Shown one piece after another: positions 36,477 through 45,508 of a stretch of DNA of 56,370 nucleotides (position 1 is the stretch's first letter; each line of letters opens with the position of its first letter). Position numbers and translations under genes: made by a program. The notes below the pieces were generated by a model. The model was not told the origin of the DNA. It saw nothing but the letters and a program-made list of their open reading frames with translations, and ran no database searches. The DNA lies in contig VXUA01000083.1 in NCBI GenBank assembly GCA_009837185.1, positions 1-56,370 of the forward strand, written 5' to 3'. The DNA comes from Gammaproteobacteria bacterium (GTDB taxonomy: Bacteria > Pseudomonadota > Gammaproteobacteria > Pseudomonadales > Azotimanducaceae).

Positions 36477-37151
36477 ATGCAAAAACACATCTCGGGCGCA
36501 TTCGACACCGAACTTGAAGAACTGAAAACAACCTTCACTGAGCTTGGAGGTTTAGCCGAACGACAAGTCGCTGACGCGATGAGGGCATTTTTTACCAATG
36601 ATTCAGAATTAGCAACAACGGTAAAAAGCACTGAATTGCAGATTAATCGACATGCATTAGAACTCGATAAACGCGCGGAATTCGTTATCGCCAGACGGCA
36701 ACCAGCAGCAACTGACTTACGTTTGCTAGTAAGTATTTTGAAGAGTAGCACCGACCTTGAACGCGTCGGTGACGAAGCTGAACGTATTGCCAAGTTAGCT
36801 GATCGTCTGAGCGTCTACGATTCGAATCGACCGTACCACGACTACCTGCAGGAGTTAAGCAACGGTACTTCGATAGCCCTCAGAGATTCATTGGATTGCT
36901 TCGCACGACTGGATGTTGAGCAAGCATTGCAGACTATTGCGGGAGACAGAGAAATAGACTCACTTTACGATTCCGTCGTTAAACATGCAACCAAGGAAAT
37001 GAAGAAACTACCGAAAAAAGTCACAAACTCACTCGCGATCATTTGGGTAGCACGATCGTTGGAAAGAATTAGCGATCATGCAAAGAACATTTGCCAAACT
37101 GTAGTTTACCTAGTTCATGGTCAAATGATCATTCACAACTTGTTCGAATAA
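36477..37151 (+). CDS. phoU: Phosphate signalling complex protein PhoU
   Basis: PhoU links the state of the Pst transporter to PhoR and represses the regulon in high phosphate. The 224-residue protein consists of two three-helix bundles with the family's metal-binding ExxxD-type repeats: RLLVSILKSSTDLERVGDEA in the first half and IIWVARSLERISDHAKNICQ in the second. It follows pstB by 29 bp and closes the operon. A short GCGGA/TCCGC hairpin lies directly behind it. Confidence 0.95.
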   Translation: MQKHISGAFDTELEELKTTFTELGGLAERQVADAMRAFFTNDSELATTVKSTELQINRHALELDKRAEFVIARRQPAATDLRLLVSILKSSTDLERVGDEAERIAKLADRLSVYDSNRPYHDYLQELSNGTSIALRDSLDCFARLDVEQALQTIAGDREIDSLYDSVVKHATKEMKKLPKKVTNSLAIIWVARSLERISDHAKNICQTVVYLVHGQMIIHNLFE

Positions 37152-37152
37152 T

Positions 37153-37165
37153 GCGGATAATCCGC
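37153..37165 (+). terminator. Short hairpin after phoU
   Basis: GCGGA TAA TCCGC forms a perfect 5-bp stem two bases past the phoU stop and is followed by a pyrimidine-rich stretch, not a T run. It is a weak terminator at best. Confidence 0.35.
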
Positions 37166-37202
37166 CTTCCTGCTTACTCAAAAACTTTCAAAATTGAGCT
37201 GG

Positions 37203-37208
37203 TTGACA
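37203..37208 (+). promoter_or_regulatory. Possible -35 box of the TonB-dependent receptor gene
   Basis: A perfect TTGACA lies about 180 bp before the receptor start. The region 17-20 bp downstream (AGCTACATT) is only a poor -10 box. No Pho box or cobalamin riboswitch is seen in this 238-bp gap. Confidence 0.3.
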
Positions 37209-37389
37209 CAATCGGAGACTCGCTAAGCTACATTAAATAAAATTTTTGCTCGTTTGGATTGATCCATAATTCAGTTCTACGAAACAACAAACTTTTAGTG
37301 GAATCTTCCGTCCAAGACGAATTAGCTACGACTTCGTGGTTCTTTAGATTCCGCTCAAGATTCTCCATCCTCAGAACAAGGACACAAAA

Positions 37390-39108
37390 TTGAAATTTAA
37401 CGGCACCATATCGTTACCGGTTACACTAGCACTCGTTATATTCGGCTCATTGGGTACGATGCACGCTGACGAAGACGCGGACGAAAGTGAGATTGAAGAA
37501 ATCCACGTAAAAATGGAACCGTCTTTTGTGAAGTACACGCACGTAGTGAGTTCAGTTAAGATGTTTGCCTCACCGACCGATGTGCTGAAACCAATTTCGA
37601 GTCTAGCGTTTGACAACAGTATCGGGCAAATCAGAAGCCGCGGTTCAGAAGCAAACCACCTCGGAATTCAGATTGACGGCTACGACATTGCCGATACAGT
37701 TTCAGATTTCAATTTCGCGACGATCTCATGTACTGGAATAGACTTACTACACTTTTCAGCTACTCCTGGTTCTGGATCGATCGGTGGTGTAATTAATCTC
37801 GAATCTACTACAGACTCACAAAGCAGTTTAAATTTAGCTCACGGAACCGCTGGAAACCAAGCACATTTAGTGTATGGTTTCGACAAACACAACATATCAA
37901 TCTCACGAAAAGACTGGGACGGCATCGACATACTGGGAGATGGTGATCTGGATGGAATTGAGCACGTTGTCGGGCACTATCACTTTGCAGGTTCAAAGTG
38001 GCAATCGACGATTAGATACGCGACGATTACGCAAGGATACGACCGAGGTAGGGCCGAAATCGACCAAGGCTTAGTTGGAGTTAACGGAGTATTGTTCGAT
38101 CGGATAAACGTGCGTCTATCAACTTCACTGAACCGCGCTACTTGGTTTGAGTCGTTCAATAACAATACCACCGGTACTCGTACAAAACTTTCGTTGTCAA
38201 CACCCGTGTGGAATTGGTTCACATGGGAACTTGATCAAGTGTACGACGTCAATGAGTCCGAGGTTCGCGGAGTACCGACACGCAAGCCAATTGGAGTGAA
38301 TTATCTGCGCGCGAAGTACGAACAAACGTACCAAAATCTATCGTGGAATGCTTCGCTCACGCGTATAGACTCGACTCAAGATGAACCGATTCTGTCAAAA
38401 TCCACGCAAGTTGCTTGGCTCGCGAGAGACATTGGAGCAGCTGAGTCTCAATTTGCTATTTATTTCGAGTTCGATCATCAGACCATAGCTTTTCCTTCGA
38501 TGATTGATCGCTACGGATGGGGACAAAAGTGGTTACCTAATCCAGACGTCAAACCTGAACGCGGCACCGGCATTAGTTTTGGAGCTAAATACTCATCTCC
38601 AACTTCAACGATTCAAGCTACTCGTTTTACCACGCGATTACGCGACAAAATTTCCTTTGGTAGGAACGTGAGTGAGAATGTTGACTATGGTCGCAACCGC
38701 GGCTTTGAATTACTATGGCGGCAATCTTGGAACCGACAAATTTCAACCAACTTTGCTTTTTCTCGAATCAATTCTGAAGCACGCCCCGGAGCGGACCAAC
38801 CATACCGGGAATCGGAACGAAGACCGAAAAGCATTTTGGCTGGTACAGTTTCTTACTCCGTAGCTAGTCTGACTTCAAACTTGACGGTTCGATGGGTCGA
38901 TGAAGCTCTTGATGCTTGTTGGCGAGGCTGCGTTACCTTGGATTCTTACTTGGTCGTTGACAGCGCGATCACTTACCGTTGGAATGATGTGATTGAGACA
39001 TCGTTAGAGGTCTTCAATTTACTCGACAAGACTTACCACCACGTCCATCGGTACAACACCCCAGGACGACAGTTTTCCTTAGGAGTTTCTCTACTGCTTG
39101 GAAATTAG
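37390..39108 (+). CDS. Short TonB-dependent outer-membrane receptor
   Basis: The 572-residue protein begins with a signal peptide (about residues 1-26, ending GTMHA), then a TonB-box-like stretch EIEEIHV. A plug domain follows with IGQIRSRGSEANHLGIQIDG and ATPGSGSIGGVINLES. A beta-barrel comes next with NPDVKPERGTGISFGAKYSS, RGFELLWRQSW and the terminal strand QFSLGVSLLLGN. It belongs to the BtuB-like group but is short for a receptor, with a reduced plug. The start is TTG with AAGGA 8 nt upstream. It stands alone between the phosphate operon and a convergent molybdenum-hydroxylase unit. Its substrate is unknown; an organic phosphate compound is suggested only by position. Confidence 0.85.
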   Translation: MKFNGTISLPVTLALVIFGSLGTMHADEDADESEIEEIHVKMEPSFVKYTHVVSSVKMFASPTDVLKPISSLAFDNSIGQIRSRGSEANHLGIQIDGYDIADTVSDFNFATISCTGIDLLHFSATPGSGSIGGVINLESTTDSQSSLNLAHGTAGNQAHLVYGFDKHNISISRKDWDGIDILGDGDLDGIEHVVGHYHFAGSKWQSTIRYATITQGYDRGRAEIDQGLVGVNGVLFDRINVRLSTSLNRATWFESFNNNTTGTRTKLSLSTPVWNWFTWELDQVYDVNESEVRGVPTRKPIGVNYLRAKYEQTYQNLSWNASLTRIDSTQDEPILSKSTQVAWLARDIGAAESQFAIYFEFDHQTIAFPSMIDRYGWGQKWLPNPDVKPERGTGISFGAKYSSPTSTIQATRFTTRLRDKISFGRNVSENVDYGRNRGFELLWRQSWNRQISTNFAFSRINSEARPGADQPYRESERRPKSILAGTVSYSVASLTSNLTVRWVDEALDACWRGCVTLDSYLVVDSAITYRWNDVIETSLEVFNLLDKTYHHVHRYNTPGRQFSLGVSLLLGN

Positions 39109-39129
39109 TAGCAAGTGAATCAGCCTTTC

Positions 39130-39372
39130 TCAACCACCTTCGATCCGTTGTAAGAAAAACACTTCACTATCAGGTGAGATTTTTTCGAACCACGCATCTT
39201 GGAATAACTGACCATCTATCGCGACCATCGTAGAAGTTAAAACAGACTCAATCCCCGGCCACGTTTGTTCGAGTATTCTGACGAGCTGGCGAAACGAACT
39301 ACAGTCTACTTCTAGCTCATGGGTCCCGTCCGTGAACCGATGTAAGTGATCGGGAAAAACTACGCGCGCCAT
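39130..39372 (-). CDS. MoaD/ThiS-family sulfur-carrier-like protein
   Basis: This 80-residue protein has a ubiquitin-like fold pattern and ends in Gly-Gly (VFFLQRIEGG), the mark of MoaD/ThiS sulfur carriers that are activated as thiocarboxylates. VAIDGQLFQDAWFEKISPDSEV matches the region before the tail. It lies 34 bp downstream of the molybdopterin subunit and ends a four-gene unit, so it may help supply or sulfurate the molybdenum cofactor of that enzyme. No MoaE partner is in the window. It could instead serve another sulfur transfer; the family call is good and the role is inferred. Confidence 0.78.
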   Translation of the reverse strand: MARVVFPDHLHRFTDGTHELEVDCSSFRQLVRILEQTWPGIESVLTSTMVAIDGQLFQDAWFEKISPDSEVFFLQRIEGG

Positions 39373-39405
39373 ACTTCGCAGGACCTAAAGCAAGACGACC
39401 GAGTA

Positions 39406-41628
39406 TTAGTCTGCCTCGTCAATAGCCGCGAGTACGTTCGGCGGAGACAAGGGTAGATCGTTGATTCGAAATCCAAGCAAATCCCTTACTGCATTTGAGG
39501 TCGCGGCAAGTGGAGCTACTATAGGCGTCTCTCCTACTCCACGAACACCGTAAGGATGTGAGGGGTTCGGTACTTCAACGATTTCGCAATCGATCATCGG
39601 CATATCCGAAGCAACCGGTACTCGATAGTCTAAAAAGCTGGCGTTTTCAACAACACCGTTTTCGTCGTATATGTACTCTTCATTTAGTGCCCAACCTAAG
39701 CCTTGTACCGCGCCGCCCTGCATCTGACCTTCAACATAAGAGGGATGAATCGCGCGTCCTGCATCTTGTATCGCGGTAAATGCTTTAACGTCAACCTTAC
39801 CCGTCTCCCGGTCGATAGTCACGTCCGTCCAATTTACCGAGAAACAAGCACCGGCACCTTGTGCGTTGAGACTGGCGCGACCGAGTAACGGACCGCCTGT
39901 GCGACTCATGGTCTTCGCAATGTCCGCCAAGGATAAGGGGTCGACATCTATGTTCACTCCTGGTTTTGGCACGGCTTGACCGTCTCGCCAAGCCACTTGT
40001 TCAACATCGAGTTCCCAGGTCATCGCCGCACGAGCTTTACATTGAGCTATGACATCTTCGCACGCTTTCACGACCGCTAACCCTGTTGCAAACGTCGTTC
40101 TGCTCCCACCCGTGAGATTACAAAAGCCCGTTGATTCCGTGTCGCCAACATGAGCGTTTATCGTTTCATAGGGAACACCCAAGGTTTCAGCCGCCATCAA
40201 GCACATTGATGCACGAGAGCCGCCGATATCTGGACTCCCCTCCATTATTGACACCGCTCCGTCTTCCGCGATAGTAACTTCAGCGCTCGATTGCATACCT
40301 ATGTTAAACCAGAAACCGACTGCTACTCCTCTCCCTACTTCTTCACTCGGCTTGTTGACGTAGTTCGGGTGTCGCTTGGCAGCTTCCAAGCATTCCACAA
40401 GTCCGATAGGAGGAAACTTCGGACCGTATGGCGCGACAGTGCCTTCTTTAGCTGCATTTTTCAACCGCAAGTCGATTGGGTCCATGTCAAGTTTTTGTGC
40501 AAGTTCATCGATTGCACACTCCATCGCGTGCATCGACTGAGGTGCACCAGGAGCACGATAAGCCGCTACCTTGGGCTTATTTACCAACACATCGTAGCCT
40601 TCAACTAGGAAATTATCGATGTCATATGGAGCAAATACGGACATACAGCCAGGTCCTACAGGAGAACCCGGAAACGCCCCTGCCTCGTAAGCCAACCAGG
40701 CAGTCGCTGCGGTTATCCGACCGTCTTTTTTAGCTCCAACTTTAATCTTGCAAAGTGTCGCCGACGCAGGACCAGTAGCGCGAAAGACTTCCTCGCGGTT
40801 CATCACCATTTTCACTGGTTTCCCTGTCAACTCTGATAGTCGTACTGCAACTGGTTCAAGATATACCACTGTCTTACCACCAAAACCTCCACCAATTTCC
40901 GATGGTATGACCTTGATGTCTGAAACTGTCTTATTTAGCACCCCCGCGGTAGCGCTACGTACTTCGAAGGGTCCCTGAGTTGTGCACCAAATGGTTACGC
41001 GTCCTCCGGGATTACTCGTCGCAACACAAGCATGCGGTTCTATATATCCTTGATGCGCAGATGGGACCCTAAATTCTTCTTGAACTATCACATCTGCTTC
41101 CGCGAAACCTTGTGTTACGTCACCGCGTTCAAATCTTTGCGTCGCAGCGATGTTGCTCGGTGGGCTACTTTCATCATCGTTGGTACGCAAATCTTCACTC
41201 ACAAGAGTCGACTTCTCCTGCATAGCGTCGTCTAAAATTAAAACCGGTGGAAGCACTTCGTACTCAACCTCGATCCGTTCCAACGCTTCCTCGGCGATGC
41301 GAGGCGTTCGAGCTGCGACTGCAGCTAGTGCATGGCCGTGATACAGTGCTTTGTCGCGCGCCAGGATGTTTTTGCTCAAACTCAAGGTGACTTCTTGAGG
41401 AAAATCGGCACTTGAAATAGCTGCGTAAACCCCTTCCATTGCCTGAGCCTTGGTTAAATCAATTCGCTTGATTCGAGCATGAGCATGCGGGCTTCGAAGC
41501 ACCTTTCCGTGCAACATGTCTGGTAGGTTTAAATCCGCACCAAAATTTGCTCTACCTGTAACTTTTTCGACTCCATCGGGGCGTATTGGCCGAGTACCGA
41601 TTGCCTTAAAGTTTGCTGCTTCTGCCAT
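39406..41628 (-). CDS. Molybdopterin-binding subunit of xanthine-dehydrogenase-family hydroxylase
   Basis: This is the large catalytic subunit of a molybdenum hydroxylase. The 740-residue protein opens with the domain KVTGRANFGADLNLPDMLHG. It carries the cofactor-binding motifs IPSEIGGGFGGKTVVYLEP and AAYRAPGAPQSMHAMECAID, and the catalytic glutamate region YGVRGVGETPIVAPLAATSN. The AYRAPGAPQ motif differs from the AYRCSFR active-site loop of true CO dehydrogenase, so it is a xanthine dehydrogenase or aldehyde-oxidoreductase-like enzyme with unknown substrate. It follows the 2Fe-2S gene by 15 bp. Together with the FAD subunit upstream it forms the usual three-part enzyme. Confidence 0.92.
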   Translation of the reverse strand: MAEAANFKAIGTRPIRPDGVEKVTGRANFGADLNLPDMLHGKVLRSPHAHARIKRIDLTKAQAMEGVYAAISSADFPQEVTLSLSKNILARDKALYHGHALAAVAARTPRIAEEALERIEVEYEVLPPVLILDDAMQEKSTLVSEDLRTNDDESSPPSNIAATQRFERGDVTQGFAEADVIVQEEFRVPSAHQGYIEPHACVATSNPGGRVTIWCTTQGPFEVRSATAGVLNKTVSDIKVIPSEIGGGFGGKTVVYLEPVAVRLSELTGKPVKMVMNREEVFRATGPASATLCKIKVGAKKDGRITAATAWLAYEAGAFPGSPVGPGCMSVFAPYDIDNFLVEGYDVLVNKPKVAAYRAPGAPQSMHAMECAIDELAQKLDMDPIDLRLKNAAKEGTVAPYGPKFPPIGLVECLEAAKRHPNYVNKPSEEVGRGVAVGFWFNIGMQSSAEVTIAEDGAVSIMEGSPDIGGSRASMCLMAAETLGVPYETINAHVGDTESTGFCNLTGGSRTTFATGLAVVKACEDVIAQCKARAAMTWELDVEQVAWRDGQAVPKPGVNIDVDPLSLADIAKTMSRTGGPLLGRASLNAQGAGACFSVNWTDVTIDRETGKVDVKAFTAIQDAGRAIHPSYVEGQMQGGAVQGLGWALNEEYIYDENGVVENASFLDYRVPVASDMPMIDCEIVEVPNPSHPYGVRGVGETPIVAPLAATSNAVRDLLGFRINDLPLSPPNVLAAIDEAD

Positions 41629-41643
41629 TTATGTTTGTGTTCC

Positions 41644-42126
41644 TTACTTAGTCGGTGTTAGTTCTTGTGCGGCGTCCTGAACTGCACGAATGATTTTGTC
41701 GTAGCCGGTACATCGGCATAGATTACCTGCTAACCAGTATCGGATAGTCTTCTCGTCTGGGTTTGGATCTTTGTCAAGTAGTGCTTTCGCAGCTACAACA
41801 AATCCAGGAGTACAGACACCACACTGTAATGCGGCATGCTCTAGTAATTTTTGTTGAACGACGTGCAAACCCTCTTGCGAATCCGCGATACCTTCAACTG
41901 TCGTAATTTCTTTTCCATCTGCTTCCGGCGCTAGAACTAAACATGAACAAACCAACCGGTCGTCCAAAAGAACCGTACAGGCTCCACAGTCGCCGGTACC
42001 GCACCCTTCTTTAGTGCCTGTAAGTCCGATTTCATCGCGCAGTAGGTCTAGTAAGGTCTGATGAGCTTCACACAGCACATCTTCGGGTCTACCATTGACA
42101 GTGGTGGAAACGTAAATCTTGCTCAT
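41644..42126 (-). CDS. 2Fe-2S subunit of molybdenum hydroxylase
   Basis: The 160-residue small subunit carries electrons from the molybdenum centre to FAD through two [2Fe-2S] clusters. The N-terminal plant-ferredoxin-like domain binds the first cluster (GTKEGCGTGDCGACTVLL and CSCLVLA), and the helical C-terminal domain binds the second (LQCGVCTPGFVVAAKALL and LAGNLCRCTGYDKIIRAV). All eight cysteines are present. It lies between the FAD gene (22 bp upstream) and the molybdopterin gene (15 bp downstream), the CoxM-CoxS-CoxL order. Confidence 0.95.
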   Translation of the reverse strand: MSKIYVSTTVNGRPEDVLCEAHQTLLDLLRDEIGLTGTKEGCGTGDCGACTVLLDDRLVCSCLVLAPEADGKEITTVEGIADSQEGLHVVQQKLLEHAALQCGVCTPGFVVAAKALLDKDPNPDEKTIRYWLAGNLCRCTGYDKIIRAVQDAAQELTPTK

Positions 42127-42148
42127 ATTTCTCTACTAATAGTTCGTT

Positions 42149-43039
42149 TCACTCGCAATTCCGATTCGACAAGGCTCGATCTTTCGCTATCGCACCGGCG
42201 CGCCGACACAGGACGCCGACGACCTTACGACGATACTCCACAGTACCCCTTTTGTCAGTAATCGGTTGTGCTGCGTCGCTACAAGCCTGGGCGGCTTGCT
42301 GTAATGCATCTTCGTCAGCGGTGGTACCGACAAGCGCCTCGGCAGCTGAGGAAACCAATAAGGGTGTAGGAGCGACTGCACCAATCGATACGCGTGCGCG
42401 TTCACAAATTCCGTCATGATTTAACGTAAGCGACACCGCGGTGCCAGCGACAGCGATATCCATTTCAGTGCGCGGTATAAAACGTAAATATGCATCTCCA
42501 GTCCCTGCAGAAGGTCTTGGTATTTGAAACCCGAGTAGAAATTCATGCGCCGCTAAGCAGTTGCGTCCAACGCCTGTAACGAAGTTTTCAGTGGGCACGG
42601 TTCGCGTACCCTCGTTCGTCGCGATTACACAAAGAGCGGCATTCACAATCAATGCAGGGATGGTATCTCCAGCTGGAGATGAATTGCACAGATTCCCTCC
42701 GATGGAAGCGCGTCCTTGGATTTGAGTCGATCCAATTAGATCAGCTGCTTCGAGCAGTCCTGGAAATAAAGTCTTCAATTCGGCATTCTCATTGAGTACG
42801 CCCGATGGTATGGCAGCTCCGATAAAAATGTGTTCGTTTTCGATCCGAACATCATTCGTTTCTTTGAGTGATTTGATGTCAACAAACAATCGGTGTGAAT
42901 TATCAAATGATCGAAATTGCACGATTACATCCGTTCCACCTGCTAGTATCTGAGTTCGTTGACCTTGATCAGTCGCCCGTTGAAGCACTGCGAGTGTTTC
43001 CTCAACAGAGGTGGGGGCTACGTAACCAAAATTGGACAT
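42149..43039 (-). CDS. FAD-binding subunit of molybdenum hydroxylase
   Basis: This is the flavin subunit that passes electrons from the iron-sulfur protein to the acceptor. FAD-binding motifs are clear: ILAGGTDVIVQFRS in the first lobe, and GSTQIQGRASIGGNLCNSSP with AGDTIPALIV in the second. A CO-dehydrogenase flavoprotein C-terminal domain (SIGAVAPTPLLVSSAAEAL) follows. ATG at 43039 is chosen, because AGGAG lies 6 nt upstream and the protein then starts MSNFGYVAP as in the family; the product is 296 residues. It is the first gene of the unit and diverges from pepQ across 260 bp. Confidence 0.93.
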   Translation of the reverse strand: MSNFGYVAPTSVEETLAVLQRATDQGQRTQILAGGTDVIVQFRSFDNSHRLFVDIKSLKETNDVRIENEHIFIGAAIPSGVLNENAELKTLFPGLLEAADLIGSTQIQGRASIGGNLCNSSPAGDTIPALIVNAALCVIATNEGTRTVPTENFVTGVGRNCLAAHEFLLGFQIPRPSAGTGDAYLRFIPRTEMDIAVAGTAVSLTLNHDGICERARVSIGAVAPTPLLVSSAAEALVGTTADEDALQQAAQACSDAAQPITDKRGTVEYRRKVVGVLCRRAGAIAKDRALSNRNCE

Positions 43040-43299
43040 GTAATCTCCTGAAACTGGAAATAGCAAGGGTGGATTGAGAAGCAAATTTTATTGAACACCA
43101 TTTGTCTTGATCGGTCATTGATGCACTTGAACTTACGTACTCTTCAGCGTCAATCTTCCCTTTGAAAATCGAACTGATGAATTTGTAAAGACTCTGTAGA
43201 AATTGTCATTAGCTCAACTCTGTACGAAGAGCTCACAATGTGCGGGAATGCTAAAATGCCCTTTGAAATTCGAGTCGAACTACCCAACATTTCATACCC

Positions 43300-44625
43300 A
43301 TGGACGCGAACACACAAGCTCAATTTAGAGACCATCTAACGACAATTTCCGCTTTGTGGTCAGACAAACTAAACCAACATCAGTTCGATAGCGCGTTAAT
43401 CGCAGCAGGCGCGAACACGTTCTATTACGATGATGATCAATCACCGCCGTTTCACGCCAATCCTCATTTCCTTCGTTGGACCGTCACAGAGAACAGCGAA
43501 CATTGTTTACTCTTGCTGAATGGCAACGTACAACCAAAGCTTTTGTGGTATTGTCCGGCTGACTATTGGTATCTTCCCTCATCGGCCCCTGACTGGTTGT
43601 TGGATCACTTTGATTGCGAAAGCTATTCGACACGACCGGCTTTAGAACAAGCGTGCTTACAACACTTAACGAAGCTATCTCGAGTCGCTTTTTTTGGGAC
43701 TATACCCTCGAAATTTACCGATCTCGAAAACGTCGAAGTTCCACCAAAAATCCTTCAAAATCAACTAGCGTACGCTCGTGGTTACAAGACTCCGTTTGAA
43801 GTTACACAAATCTCAAAAGCAACCGCTACTGCGGTTCAAGGTCATCTGGCTGCTTACGATTGTTTTGAGGCTGGGGGCAGTGAGTTTGAAATCCATCTCG
43901 CATACCAGGAACGGACCAAGCACGTCCATCATGACCTTCCCTACCCCAACATCGTTGCGCTGAACGACCACAGCAGTACGTTGCACTATCAACACTACGA
44001 CCGGGATCCGCCGGCTCGGAGACTTAGCTTTTTAATAGATGCAGGTGCAAAAGAACGATGCTACCACTCTGACATTACCCGGTCATATAGTGCAAATCCC
44101 AACGATGCATTTGCTGACCTCGTTTCGTCCGTAGACGAAGCACAACAGTCGCTAGTCGCACAGCTACCAGATCTCGCAGATTTTGTCGAGTTTCACGAGC
44201 GCGCACACCTTGCGATGGCAGAAGTGCTGGTAACTCAGAAGATAGTCACTTGCAGCGCAACGGCAGCGTTTGAACAGCAACTAACCGACATCTTTTATCC
44301 ACATGGGACCGGGCACCTATTAGGTCTTCAGACTCACGACATAGGAGGTCACATAGTCGATGAGGGAGGTACCGAAGGGAAACCACCCACACGATTCCCA
44401 TCGCTACGACTGGTTCGGCGAATTGAAGAAGATTTAGTATTCACTGTAGAGCCAGGAATTTACTTTATTCCTGTTTTATTGGACCGAGTTCGCGGGCACC
44501 AGGACATTAATTGGTCTCTGGTCGAACAATTTGTACCTTTCGGCGGGGTCCGGATAGAAGACAATGTTCTGGTCGAACCGAACGGCATCCGAAACTTCAC
44601 CCGTGCCGCTTTTAGTGCTGCATGA
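43300..44625 (+). CDS. pepQ: Xaa-Pro dipeptidase
   Basis: PepQ cleaves dipeptides with proline in second place and, as a side activity, some organophosphates. The 441-residue protein has the M24 pita-bread fold behind a creatinase-like N-terminal domain. Metal ligands are visible: the two Asp in LIDAGAKERCYHSDITRSY, the His in DIFYPHGTGHLLGLQTHD, the Glu in VFTVEPGIYFIP and the Glu in FGGVRIEDNVLV. The active-site His of HDIGGH is also present. Its 3' end overlaps the 3' end of convergent holB by 14 bp. Confidence 0.93.
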   Translation: MDANTQAQFRDHLTTISALWSDKLNQHQFDSALIAAGANTFYYDDDQSPPFHANPHFLRWTVTENSEHCLLLLNGNVQPKLLWYCPADYWYLPSSAPDWLLDHFDCESYSTRPALEQACLQHLTKLSRVAFFGTIPSKFTDLENVEVPPKILQNQLAYARGYKTPFEVTQISKATATAVQGHLAAYDCFEAGGSEFEIHLAYQERTKHVHHDLPYPNIVALNDHSSTLHYQHYDRDPPARRLSFLIDAGAKERCYHSDITRSYSANPNDAFADLVSSVDEAQQSLVAQLPDLADFVEFHERAHLAMAEVLVTQKIVTCSATAAFEQQLTDIFYPHGTGHLLGLQTHDIGGHIVDEGGTEGKPPTRFPSLRLVRRIEEDLVFTVEPGIYFIPVLLDRVRGHQDINWSLVEQFVPFGGVRIEDNVLVEPNGIRNFTRAAFSAA

Positions 44626-45508
44626 TCTTCGTCGCCGCTTTACGTCTGCGAATTTTCTGTTTCATACGAAACCATTGAATCAAAAGACGCTCGATCTGAA
44701 TTTGTCGATTAAGGTTGCTCTGGTCGTGTACAGCTCGACGCGTAGCAATGAGTTCGTCCCAAAATCGCATAGCCTCTGGAGCTTTCTCGTTATGAACGAC
44801 CCTCGCAGTGATGCGCAACCATCGGGCTAGTAATTCGTAAAAGTCCTGGTCTCTCAGCACCAGAGCGATATTTAGATCCACGGACGTGTCGCGCCAACCT
44901 TGCAAAAGATACGCACGAAGGGATTGCAGTTTCAACTCAAATGCTTCTTTGATAGCGAATGGTGCGTCGCCGAATTCGATCAAAAGGTTTTCTAACTCGT
45001 TTTGAGGGACTTTGTTTTCGAGCAACCACTGCACAGTATCATCCCGAGCAGCATTGTGTAAATGTATTCGGGTACAACGACTACGAATGGTTGGTAGCAA
45101 CAAATCATACGCGGTCGTCGTCAAAATCCAATGAACATTATCGGGTGGTTCTTCAAGCGACTTGAGTAAGGCATTTGAAGCCGGAATGCTAGCTAGCTCA
45201 ATGGACTCCAATATTGCAACTTTCCGCGACGCCACTTGAGAAGATAAGTGGACAAAGTCTATAGCATCACGTACTCGCTCAATCTTCAGCTTTGTGTCTT
45301 CGGGTCGAATCCACAATACATCGGGATGAGGAATCTCCCTGGGATCTCCCTCCATACCGATAATCTTCTGTGTCAATCGACATGCCAGTTCCTCGACGCC
45401 CCAACTGGGATACGCGTCGATCAATACCGCATGAGGTAAGCGATCAAAAAACGCTTCATTCGAGATCTGTTCTAATTTGTTCTCGATCCAAGGATAAGTT
45501 TGACTCAT
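44612..45508 (-). CDS. holB: DNA polymerase III delta-prime subunit
   Basis: The delta-prime subunit is part of the clamp loader that places the sliding clamp on DNA. The 298-residue protein has the AAA+ module without a working P-loop (PHAVLIDAYPSWGVEELACRL). VAILESIELASIPASNALLKSLEEPPDNVHWILTT with the sensor and SRC-type motif TIRSRCTRIHLHN is typical. The cysteine cluster of the usual zinc module is absent; a short segment PREIPHPDVLWIRPED stands in its place. It overlaps tmk by 4 bp, the normal mltG-tmk-holB order. Confidence 0.92.
   Translation of the reverse strand: MSQTYPWIENKLEQISNEAFFDRLPHAVLIDAYPSWGVEELACRLTQKIIGMEGDPREIPHPDVLWIRPEDTKLKIERVRDAIDFVHLSSQVASRKVAILESIELASIPASNALLKSLEEPPDNVHWILTTTAYDLLLPTIRSRCTRIHLHNAARDDTVQWLLENKVPQNELENLLIEFGDAPFAIKEAFELKLQSLRAYLLQGWRDTSVDLNIALVLRDQDFYELLARWLRITARVVHNEKAPEAMRFWDELIATRRAVHDQSNLNRQIQIERLLIQWFRMKQKIRRRKAATKIMQH

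Noticed and set aside
37152-37389. Cobalamin riboswitch or Pho box upstream of the TonB-dependent receptor
   Set aside because: No B12-box-like sequence and no pair of TGTCA repeats with 11-bp period was seen; only a TTGACA is present.
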